From Moraxellaceae bacterium UBA2477 (GTDB lineage: Bacteria; Pseudomonadota; Gammaproteobacteria; Pseudomonadales; Moraxellaceae), in assembly GCA_002342025.1 (NCBI GenBank), contig DDPD01000020.1, positions 1 through 49,121 on the forward strand: DNA of 49,121 nucleotides. Reading direction: 5' to 3'. Made by a program: the position numbers and the translations under genes. Each line of letters begins with the position of its first letter. Position 1 is the first letter of the stretch. Below the pieces are notes generated by a model. It was not told the DNA's origin, searched no databases, and saw only the letters and a program-made list of their open reading frames with translations. Positions 1 to 7,163 of the stretch are shown here, piece by piece.

Positions 1-488
1 GCTTCCGGCTGCAAGGCTTCGCCGAGCGCGCCGCGATACCACGGCAGATGCGGGCTCAGCCGCTGCCCGCCGAGCGGCCAGCGCACATCGCCATCGGCCT
101 CGACCGGCGCATGGCGCATCAGATCCACGCCGGCCGGGTTGGCACGCGTGCCGCGCAGAAAGCCGCCGGGGTTCACAATCGGAATGAAGACCAGACGCAG
201 CCGCGTCAGCAGGTCATGCAGGGTCACATCCCATTGCAGGCGCTCGACGAGGTTTCCGAGGTAGGCAATGAGTACCTGACTGCCGATGCGCTCAACGCCA
301 TGGACGCCGCCAAAGAAGCCGATGGCCGGCACATCCGGGCTGCGATTGCCCATGCTCAGGCACCATAGCGGTAGGCTGTGGCCATCCACATCAATTCGGG
401 TGACGACTTCGCTGACTAGCCGTGAGCCGGCCCTGTCGATGAGCGCATCAAGCGCCAACAACTCGGGGCTGTTGGCGAGATGGCTCAT
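1..488 (-). CDS. M14-family zinc carboxypeptidase-like protein, cut by the left edge
   Basis: This is the N-terminal part (about 162 residues) of a metallopeptidase-like protein; the rest lies beyond position 1. I translated the minus strand from the ATG at 488-486. The HGVE motif (H63, E66) fits the HxxE zinc motif of M14 carboxypeptidases. The later IPIVNPGGF followed by a TRANPAGVDLMR-like segment fits the family's substrate-binding Asn-Arg region. There is no signal peptide, so a cytoplasmic enzyme is likely. Peptide trimming or succinylglutamate desuccinylase-like chemistry are both possible, because the second zinc histidine is outside the window. Its ATG overlaps the corA stop (ATGA), so it is probably translated by coupling from the corA message. 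The family call is fairly sure; the substrate is unknown. Confidence 0.75.
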   Translation of the reverse strand, partial: MSHLANSPELLALDALIDRAGSRLVSEVVTRIDVDGHSLPLWCLSMGNRSPDVPAIGFFGGVHGVERIGSQVLIAYLGNLVERLQWDVTLHDLLTRLRLVFIPIVNPGGFLRGTRANPAGVDLMRHAPVEADGDVRWPLGGQRLSPHLPWYRGALGEALQPE

Positions 489-1435
489 AGCCAGTTACGT
501 CGCTTGAAGTAGAGGAAAGGCGTGACCGCCGACATTGCCATGAGGAAGATGGCAAACGGATAGCCGGCACCCCAGTCGAGCTCGGGCATGAAGCGAAAGT
601 TCATGCCATAGATGCTGGCGATCATGGTCGGCGGCAGAAACACCACCGATGCCACCGAGAAGATCTTGATGATCTTGTTCTGGTTGACGTTGATGAAGCC
701 GAGTGTGGTGTCGAGCAGGAACTTAATTTTGTCGAACAGGAACGAGGTGTGGGCGATCAGCGATTCGGAATCTCGAATGATGTCGCGTAGACGTTCGCTG
801 AGGTCGGCATTGAGCATCCCCGAGCGCAGCAGCAAATAGAGCATGCGCTGCAAGTCGACCATGGAAATACGTACCTTGCCGATGATGTCTTCTTGCTGCG
901 CGATCTCGGTCAGCAGCGATTCCATGTCATCGGTCTCGGCGTTGCCCAGCACCTGCGAACTGGTCACTTCGAGGTCGGCGGCGATTCGCTCGATCATATC
1001 GGCGAGGTTTTCCACCTTGGTTTCGAACAGACCGATCAGGATCGACTTCGGACTGCTGATATTGACCAGGCCTTTGCGGGCGCGCAGACGGAACAGGCGG
1101 AAGGCGGCCAGTTCTTCTTCGCGTAGCGTGAACAGACGATCGCCGTTGAACACGAAGGCGGCAGAGATGTTGGTAGACGATTGGTCGGCGTAATTCAGGA
1201 AGTAGGAGCTGATGTGTAGGCCGTCATCGTTTTCATAGAATCGTGAAGTCGCCTCGATTTCATAGAGGTCATCGATGCTGGGTAATTCTTGGCTATAGGC
1301 CGTGCGAACCCACTCGCGCTCTTCGGCGCTGGGGTTGATCAGATCAACCCAGAGAATGTCAGCAACCAGGTCTTCAGCCGCGTTAATAGCAACCGGTTCG
1401 AGCAGGCCCTTGTTCAGGGTAAAAGCCATCAGCAT
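485..1435 (-). CDS. corA: CorA magnesium/cobalt transporter
   Basis: CorA is a homopentameric inner-membrane channel for Mg2+ (also Co2+ and Ni2+). The C-terminus carries two membrane helices, with the diagnostic YGMNF motif in the loop after the first and the ending YFKRRNWL, as in enterobacterial CorA. The long N-terminal cytoplasmic funnel has the family signatures DIEATSRF-like and LFTLRE. I chose the ATG at 1435, which starts MLMAFTLNKG and gives 316 residues, the usual CorA length; an upstream in-frame ATG at 1465 would add ten unconserved residues. A GGGAG ribosome-binding sequence lies about 11 bases upstream. comF is 113 bases upstream on the same strand. The spacer contains a CATAAT box (minus strand, 1504-1499) that could be a promoter -10. 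The M14 peptidase gene follows with a 4-base overlap. Confidence 0.95.
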   Translation of the reverse strand: MLMAFTLNKGLLEPVAINAAEDLVADILWVDLINPSAEEREWVRTAYSQELPSIDDLYEIEATSRFYENDDGLHISSYFLNYADQSSTNISAAFVFNGDRLFTLREEELAAFRLFRLRARKGLVNISSPKSILIGLFETKVENLADMIERIAADLEVTSSQVLGNAETDDMESLLTEIAQQEDIIGKVRISMVDLQRMLYLLLRSGMLNADLSERLRDIIRDSESLIAHTSFLFDKIKFLLDTTLGFINVNQNKIIKIFSVASVVFLPPTMIASIYGMNFRFMPELDWGAGYPFAIFLMAMSAVTPFLYFKRRNWL

Positions 1436-1548
1436 GAACGGTGCATCTCCCAAGTGTTGGCGCATTTTAGCAATGCCGCGCCGGCACTAGCTACCCACAT
1501 TATGCTGAATGAGTGACAAGCAGATGAATGCGGTCAGGTCATAACAGC

Positions 1549-2217
1549 TCAGGCAGGCAGTGTGCGCGCAATGACCAGCGTATGCACGGACTCTGCGCCC
1601 TGATTCAGTAGCGCGTCGCTGATGACGGATAGGGTGGCTCCGGTGGTCATCACATCATCCACCAGAACAATGGGGCGATGACAAAGGCGCTGGCCCGAGC
1701 AGGAGAATGCGCCTTGGAGATTGGATAGTCGGTCGTCGCGATGAAGGTTTTTTTGCATGGCGGTATCGCGCGTTCGCTTCAGCGACGTGGCATCGCAAGC
1801 AAGATCGCTGCGACGACTGATGGCGCGTGCGAGCAAATAGGTTTGATCGTAGCCACGTTCGCGTAAACGATCGGGGTGCAAGGGCACAGGCACTATCAGC
1901 GCGTGTTCAGGCAGCGGTGGTAGTTTTGCTGCCATGAGCTCGGCAAACAGATCGGTTAAAGCCAGTTGATGGTGATACTTGAACGCCGCAATTAGCCGAT
2001 CAATGGGAAACTGGTAGTGGAAAACCGCCTGAGCCGACTGCCAGCGGGGTGGGGCGCTTTGGCAATCAAAGCACTGCTTGGCGGCTGACGTGGTAGGCAA
2101 AGGCAGTGCGCAACGCTCGCAAACCCGCTCTTGCCAGGGTAAATCGCCTAGGCAGCCTGAGCAAAGGCAGCGACTCTGAGCGGGTTGTAAGCACAGTAAA
2201 CACTGATTGCCTCTCAT
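1549..2217 (-). CDS. comF: ComF/GntX-family phosphoribosyltransferase-like protein
   Basis: The protein has an N-terminal cysteine-rich zinc-ribbon region (CLLC, then CxxC and CERC pairs). A type I phosphoribosyltransferase fold follows, with the PRPP-binding motif VLVDDVMTTGAT near the C-terminus. Homologues include E. coli GntX and competence protein ComF, which helps handle imported single-stranded DNA in transformable bacteria. In Pseudomonas the gene also lies beside bioB. From the ATG at 2217 the product is 222 residues, close to GntX. The frame remains open to an ATG at 2307 (252 residues), which has a better upstream GAGG but would leave only three bases between divergent comF and bioB starts. 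I favour 2217 on family length. Function in DNA uptake is inferred from the family only. Confidence 0.85.
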   Translation of the reverse strand: MRGNQCLLCLQPAQSRCLCSGCLGDLPWQERVCERCALPLPTTSAAKQCFDCQSAPPRWQSAQAVFHYQFPIDRLIAAFKYHHQLALTDLFAELMAAKLPPLPEHALIVPVPLHPDRLRERGYDQTYLLARAISRRSDLACDATSLKRTRDTAMQKNLHRDDRLSNLQGAFSCSGQRLCHRPIVLVDDVMTTGATLSVISDALLNQGAESVHTLVIARTLPA

Positions 2218-2310
2218 ATTGTCAATAATTTTGCTTGATGCAAGTTGACGATAGCGCGCCAGTGTCGCCAGAATCGGCCATTGCTTTTGAGCCACCTGAG
2301 TTTTCATGCC

Positions 2311-3369
2311 ATGACCTCATCCCTGAGTCGTTCCGACCTTCGCCATGATTGGACCCGCACCGAAGTGCGCGCCCTGTTTGAGCTGCCTTTTAACGACCTG
2401 CTGTTTCAGGCTCAGCAGGTGCATCGTCAGCATTTCGACGCCAATGCCGTGCAGGTCAGCACCTTGCTCTCCATTAAAACCGGTGCTTGCCCCGAAGATT
2501 GCAAGTACTGCTCGCAGTCCGGCCATTACGACACCGGCCTGGATAAAGAAAAATTGCTAGCAATAGAAAAAGTAGTACAAGAAGCGAAAAATGCTAGAGA
2601 GAAGGGCGCGTCTCGTTTCTGCATGGGCGCTGCCTGGCGCAGTCCGCGGGAAAAAGACATGCCCTATGTCATTGAAATGGTGAAGCAGGTGAAAGCACTG
2701 GGCTTAGAAACCTGCATGACGCTGGGCATGCTAGACAGTGGGCAGGCCAGCCAACTCGCCCAAGCGGGTCTTGATTATTACAACCACAATCTCGACACCA
2801 GCCCTGAGCATTACAACCAAATCATCACCACACGTAGCTACCAAGATCGCCTCGACACCCTGGCGCATGTGCGCGATGCGGGCATGAAGGTGTGTGCCGG
2901 CGGCATCGTGGGGCTGGGCGAGAGCCGTGAGGATCGTGTGGGGCTGCTCACACAGCTGGCCACCTTGCCAGCGCACCCGGACTCGGTGCCCATTAATCAG
3001 TTGGTGAAAATTGCCGGCACGCCATTAGGGGATGTAGACGATCTGGATCCTTTCGAGTTTGTGCGCACTATTGCCGTGGCGCGCATTCTCATGCCGAAGA
3101 GCATGGTGCGCTTATCGGCAGGTCGCGAAAACATGCCGGAATCGCAGCAGGCGCTGTGTTTCTTGGCGGGTGCCAACTCCATTTTCTACGGTGAGAAACT
3201 GCTGACCACGGCTAACCCGGAAGCAGAGGCGGATCGCAAACTGTTTCAGCGCTTGGGGCTCACGCCCAAAGTAGAAGAGGCCATCACGCAGCCCGCCCAA
3301 ATGCCTAGCGTGAAGCCGGTTGCCCAGCCGCTGTGGCGAGATGCCATGGCCGACGCTGTTCGCGTTTGA
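2311..3369 (+). CDS. bioB: biotin synthase
   Basis: BioB is a radical-SAM enzyme that inserts sulfur into dethiobiotin to make biotin. The CxxxCxxC cluster motif CPEDCKYC (C60, C64, C67) binds the [4Fe-4S] cluster. Family blocks such as YYNHNLDTSPE, ARILMP and RLSAGRE are intact. The ATG at 2311 gives 352 residues, near the usual length; the frame is open further upstream but that part is unconserved. No good Shine-Dalgarno precedes the start. The gene begins bioBFHCD and overlaps bioF. I found no clear BirA-type operator in the 93 bases to comF. About 60 bases at 2541-2604 are strikingly AT-rich, with codons (ATA, CTA, AGA, GTA) that are rare in the rest of the gene. Confidence 0.97.
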   Translation: MTSSLSRSDLRHDWTRTEVRALFELPFNDLLFQAQQVHRQHFDANAVQVSTLLSIKTGACPEDCKYCSQSGHYDTGLDKEKLLAIEKVVQEAKNAREKGASRFCMGAAWRSPREKDMPYVIEMVKQVKALGLETCMTLGMLDSGQASQLAQAGLDYYNHNLDTSPEHYNQIITTRSYQDRLDTLAHVRDAGMKVCAGGIVGLGESREDRVGLLTQLATLPAHPDSVPINQLVKIAGTPLGDVDDLDPFEFVRTIAVARILMPKSMVRLSAGRENMPESQQALCFLAGANSIFYGEKLLTTANPEAEADRKLFQRLGLTPKVEEAITQPAQMPSVKPVAQPLWRDAMADAVRV

Positions 3370-4579
3370 GCCGCGAGTGACACAAGGGCTTTCACCGAAC
3401 TGGCAAGGTTGGCTGCAGGACACGCTGACGGCACGCCGCGAGCAGCATTTGTTGCGCGTGAAACGGCCCTTGCAGTCGCCGCAAGGGCCGATAGTTCAGG
3501 TCGAGGGGCGTTGGCTGCACAACTTCTGCAGCAATGATTACCTTGGCCTGGCCAATGAGCCGGCACTGGCTGAGACCTTGGCCCATGCCGCTCGCACGCT
3601 GGGCGTGGGGGCAGGTGCGGCAGGGCTGGTCTGTGGGCATCACCAAGCTCATGAGGCACTGGCGGAGGAGCTCGCTGACTGGCTTGGCGTTGAGTCGGTG
3701 CTGCTCTTTGGGAATGGCTATCTGGCCAATGTTGGTGTGCTGCAAGCACTCGCCGGTAAGGGCGATGCCATTTTTCAGGATCGCTTAAATCACGCCTCGT
3801 TGCTGGATGGTGGCCTCGCCAGCGGTGCTCATCATCAGCGTTATGTTCACGGTGATGTTGCGGATCTGCAGCGGCGACTCCGCGATAACCCCGCTCGGCG
3901 ACGACTGATTGTGAGTGATGGCGTGTTCAGCATGGACGGCGATCTCGCACCGCTGGCCGATCTTGTGCACTGCGCCCAGCATCACGATGCCCTGCTCATG
4001 CTCGATGAGGCACATGCATTCGGCGTGCTCGGTGCGCAAGGGCGCGGCAGCGTCGATCATCTGGGTTTGCCGGCCGATGCTGTCCCGCTGCGCATTGGCA
4101 CCTTAGGCAAGGCCTTTGGGGTTTATGGCGCTTTTGCCGCTGGCCCTAAGTTACTGATGGATGTGTTGCAGCAGACCACGCGTACGGCGATCTACACCAC
4201 GGCGCTGCCTGCGGCTCTGGCGGAAACCACGCGCCATGCGCTGCGCATATTGCGTGCGGATGATTGGCGCCGCGAGCGTCTTCAGACGCTGACGGCCAAG
4301 CTGCGATCCGGCCTGCAGGCGCAAGGCTGGACCTTGATGGACAGTGCCACGCCCATACAACCGATTCACATGGGCTCGTCTGAGCGCGCTTTGGCCCTGA
4401 GTGCAGCGCTAGTCGAGCGCGGTTTCTGGGTGGGCGCCATTCGCCCGCCCACGGTTCCCGCTGGCACGGCGCGCTTACGCCTAACGTTATCGGCCAGTCA
4501 TGACGATGCCGCGCTGGCCTCGCTGCTCTCAGCAATGGCTGAGCTGGCCCCCGAATTTGCAACAGAGATGACTACATGA
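3341..4579 (+). CDS. bioF: 8-amino-7-oxononanoate synthase
   Basis: BioF is a pyridoxal-phosphate enzyme of the alpha-oxoamine synthase family. It condenses pimeloyl-ACP (or CoA) with alanine to give 8-amino-7-oxononanoate. The PLP lysine is K257 in GTLGKAFGVYG. Other landmarks are FCSNDYLGL near the N-terminus, SDGVFSMDGD, DEAHAFGVLG and IRPPTVPAGTARLRLTL near the end. The ATG at 3341 overlaps the end of bioB by 29 bases and gives 412 residues, about 20 more at the N-terminus than E. coli BioF. A GTG at 3377, just after the bioB stop, is a plausible alternative. The 3-prime end overlaps bioH by four bases (ATGA), so expression is probably coupled. Confidence 0.96.
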   Translation: MPWPTLFAFEPRVTQGLSPNWQGWLQDTLTARREQHLLRVKRPLQSPQGPIVQVEGRWLHNFCSNDYLGLANEPALAETLAHAARTLGVGAGAAGLVCGHHQAHEALAEELADWLGVESVLLFGNGYLANVGVLQALAGKGDAIFQDRLNHASLLDGGLASGAHHQRYVHGDVADLQRRLRDNPARRRLIVSDGVFSMDGDLAPLADLVHCAQHHDALLMLDEAHAFGVLGAQGRGSVDHLGLPADAVPLRIGTLGKAFGVYGAFAAGPKLLMDVLQQTTRTAIYTTALPAALAETTRHALRILRADDWRRERLQTLTAKLRSGLQAQGWTLMDSATPIQPIHMGSSERALALSAALVERGFWVGAIRPPTVPAGTARLRLTLSASHDDAALASLLSAMAELAPEFATEMTT

Positions 4580-5391
4580 CGGCGTTAGTGCTTTACCACG
4601 ACACCTATGCCTGCACCGGCCCTGCGGGTGCAGCGGCTCCGGACTTGGTGCTACTCCATGGCTGGGGCCTGCACTCGGTCGTCTGGGACCCCATCGTGCC
4701 GGCTCTGCTCGCGCATTATCAAGTCACCGTCATTGATCTGCCGGGGATGGGCCGCAGCCCGTTACCCCGAGGCGATTACGATCTGGACTATGTGATGTCG
4801 CTGGTGCTGGCGGTTGCGCCGGCTTCTGCCGTGTGGATGGGCTGGTCGCTGGGCGGCGAGATTGCCACAGCCATTGCCGCTCGCCATCCACAGCGGGTCA
4901 AGGCGCTGTTATTGGTGGCGACCAACCCCAGCTTTGTGCAGCGCGAAGACTGGACGGCGGCGATGGCCGCGTCGCAGTTTCAGCAATTCCGTGATTTTTA
5001 TGATGAAGATCCAGAAGGCACCCTGATTCGCTTTTTGTCGTTGCAATGCCGGGGCTCTCAGCGCATGAAAGAGGACATCCGCTTTCTGCAAGAGATTGTG
5101 TATTTGCAGGGTTTACCCGCCCCTCAGGCCTTGCGCGGCGGCTTGCGTCTGCTGTCTGAGCTGGATGTGCGCGATGACTTCCGTCGATTAACGCAACCCG
5201 TGATGGCGCTGCTGGGCGCAAACGATGTGCTGGTGCCGGCAGCGCTGGCGCAGGCGTTGGCAGAGCTGAAGCCTGCGCTGGAGCCAACGTCCATTTGCGT
5301 ATTGGCGCAGAGTGGCCATGTGCCTTTTTTAGCGGAGCCTGACGCCTTCTTAGCGCATGCCATGCCGTTTTTGGTGGCGCAGCTTGGCTAG
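4576..5391 (+). CDS. bioH: pimeloyl-[ACP] methyl ester esterase
   Basis: BioH is an alpha/beta-hydrolase that removes the methyl group from pimeloyl-ACP methyl ester, ending the disguised fatty-acid synthesis that BioC starts. The oxyanion segment LHGWGL lies near residue 28, and the nucleophile S91 sits in GWSLGG. D217 (GANDVLVP) and H248 (SGHVPF) complete the triad. The length of 271 residues is close to the E. coli protein at about 256. The product lacks a signal peptide and should be cytoplasmic. Its start overlaps the bioF stop, and bioC follows after 27 bases, so all three steps of pimeloyl supply and use are in one transcript. Confidence 0.93.
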   Translation: MTALVLYHDTYACTGPAGAAAPDLVLLHGWGLHSVVWDPIVPALLAHYQVTVIDLPGMGRSPLPRGDYDLDYVMSLVLAVAPASAVWMGWSLGGEIATAIAARHPQRVKALLLVATNPSFVQREDWTAAMAASQFQQFRDFYDEDPEGTLIRFLSLQCRGSQRMKEDIRFLQEIVYLQGLPAPQALRGGLRLLSELDVRDDFRRLTQPVMALLGANDVLVPAALAQALAELKPALEPTSICVLAQSGHVPFLAEPDAFLAHAMPFLVAQLG

Positions 5392-5418
5392 TCAGATGAG
5401 CGATGCAAGGGTGTTGAT

Positions 5419-6198
5419 ATGACTGCCTGGCAGCAGCTGTTAAGGCGTCGATTTGACCGCGCTGCCTCGCGCTATGACGACCTCGCGCAATTGCAGCAGC
5501 AAAGCGCCCAGCGCCTGTTGATATCGGCGCTGCCGCACCTGCACGCGGCATCGCCATCGCTAAATATTTTGGATGTGGGCTGTGGCACGGGCTGGTTGAT
5601 TCAGCAATTGCACCAACAAGCGGGTTTGGACTTGGCCACGATGTATGCCTTGGATCTCAGTGAGGGCATGTTACACAGCGTGAAATCCGCACCCCATGTG
5701 TCGGTCTTCAAGGTCTGCGCGGACGCGGCAGCTTTGCCCTTTGCGTCGTCGTCTATGGATATCCTGCTGAGCAATTTTGCCTTGCACTGGTGTGATGACC
5801 CTTCGCAAGCACTGAATGAACTGCATCGGGTGTGTGCGCCGGGTGGCCACGCCTTTTGCGTGATTCCCGTGGCGGGCAGTTTGTCGGCACGCGGGGCTGC
5901 CAGTGGAGCGGGAGCGTCCCTGTTGCCACTGGCGGATTGGCAACGAGCATTGCAGGTCTCGCCGTGGACCTTGCGGCAGGCAGAAATTGAAACCTATGAG
6001 GAGTTTCATGATTCTCCGTCCGCTTGGCTGAGCACGCTCAGGGAGTTAGGCGTAACGGCGCAGCGGCCCATGACCGTCCGTGCAGGCGTGTCACCTCGGC
6101 AAGCCTTGCAGCAGTTGCAGCAGCGATTGGAGGCCGCACGAGAATCGCGAGGCATCCCGTTGCGCTATGAAGTGTGGCGTATTCATTTACAGGCCTAG
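5419..6198 (+). CDS. bioC: malonyl-[ACP] O-methyltransferase
   Basis: BioC uses S-adenosylmethionine to methylate the free carboxyl of malonyl-ACP, letting it enter fatty-acid elongation as a pimeloyl primer. The class I methyltransferase motif I is DVGCGTGWL at about residues 51-59. Motif II/III segments (YALDLSEGML, DILLSNFALHWCDD) follow, and the N-terminal FDRAASRYD block is typical of BioC. The length of 259 residues is normal. AAGGG lies about 8 bases before the ATG at 5419. Placement between bioH and bioD supports the call over other small-molecule methyltransferases. Confidence 0.93.
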   Translation: MTAWQQLLRRRFDRAASRYDDLAQLQQQSAQRLLISALPHLHAASPSLNILDVGCGTGWLIQQLHQQAGLDLATMYALDLSEGMLHSVKSAPHVSVFKVCADAAALPFASSSMDILLSNFALHWCDDPSQALNELHRVCAPGGHAFCVIPVAGSLSARGAASGAGASLLPLADWQRALQVSPWTLRQAEIETYEEFHDSPSAWLSTLRELGVTAQRPMTVRAGVSPRQALQQLQQRLEAARESRGIPLRYEVWRIHLQA

Positions 6199-6231
6199 CG
6201 CTAAACCCAGCGCGTTCAGTTAGGAGGCAAT

Positions 6232-6927
6232 ATGCCCGCGTTTTTTGTCACTGGCACCGATACCGATGTGGGTAAAACCACCGTGGCGGTGGCCATGCTT
6301 CATGCCGCATCCGCGCAGGGCTATAGCACCCTTGGCCTGAAGCCTATTGCAGCAGGCTGTGATATGACCGCAGACGGGTTGCGTAATTCCGACGCCCTTG
6401 CCCTGCTGGCTGCCAGCACGTCCCCCAAGTTGATTTACGATGAGGTTAATCCGGTGGCCTTGCCAGAGGCCTGCTCGCCGCATATTGCCGCGCGCCTGGC
6501 GAATCGTCGCATCACGGCCGCCCAGCTCACCGGGTATGTGCGAGGTAGCTTGAGTCGTCGCGCTCAGCTCACGCTGGTGGAAGGTGCGGGCGGATGGCGC
6601 GTGCCCATTAATGATCGCGAGTTATTGTCGAGCGTGGCAAAAGAGCTCAACTTGCCGGTGATCTTAGTGGTGGGCCTGCGCCTTGGGTGCTTGAATGCCG
6701 CCATTCTGACAGCGGAAGCGATTTTACGTGATGGACTTAAGTTGGCGGGTTGGGTGGGTAATCATCTCGCAGCAGACTGGCCTCACGCGGCCGATAACCT
6801 AGCGACTTTAAACAGCCTGTTGCCCGCACCCTGTCTCGGCATTGTGCCTTGGCAGCCTGCAGCTACCCCGTCTGATCGGGCGCAGACACTGAACTTAACG
6901 GCACTCTCGTTGCCGTCTTTAAGCTGA
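6232..6927 (+). CDS. bioD: dethiobiotin synthetase
   Basis: BioD is an ATP-dependent carboxylase that closes the ureido ring of dethiobiotin from 7,8-diaminopelargonate and CO2. The N-terminal P-loop GTDTDVGKTT (residues 8-17), the LKPIAAG block and VEGAGGWRVP are the family motifs. The length of 231 residues is usual. A strong TAGGAGG ribosome-binding site lies 5 bases before the ATG at 6232. It is the last gene of the operon. bioA, the step before BioD, is not in the window and must be elsewhere, as in pseudomonads. No strong terminator was seen in the 236 bases to the next gene. Confidence 0.96.
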   Translation: MPAFFVTGTDTDVGKTTVAVAMLHAASAQGYSTLGLKPIAAGCDMTADGLRNSDALALLAASTSPKLIYDEVNPVALPEACSPHIAARLANRRITAAQLTGYVRGSLSRRAQLTLVEGAGGWRVPINDRELLSSVAKELNLPVILVVGLRLGCLNAAILTAEAILRDGLKLAGWVGNHLAADWPHAADNLATLNSLLPAPCLGIVPWQPAATPSDRAQTLNLTALSLPSLS

Positions 6928-7163
6928 GCAGTATTTGTCCTAGTGCGGAGAGTCATCGATCAGCGAAAAATGTGATCTGAAGCGAGTAGCGGCAAGGGTT
7001 TTAAGTCGTGAACCATCAGTCACACAATGGGCTGGGTTGACTACCTTTTATTCTCTACACTTCAGTGCCTTGTCGAAGTCGAGTCGGGTCTGTTTTCTCG
7101 CGGTGGCTCACTTCGCTAGATTAGTTAGCGGGCATTGCCCATTCATTACTGAGGTTACTCAAC

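Noticed and set aside
4898..5557. Antisense frame of 219 codons across bioH and bioC
   Set aside because: Ala/Pro/Arg-rich shadow translation with no start signal; both sense genes are well supported.
7037..7061. TTGACT and TACACT as a promoter for the first acyl-CoA dehydrogenase
   Set aside because: The boxes are only 13 bases apart, too close for a normal sigma-70 promoter.
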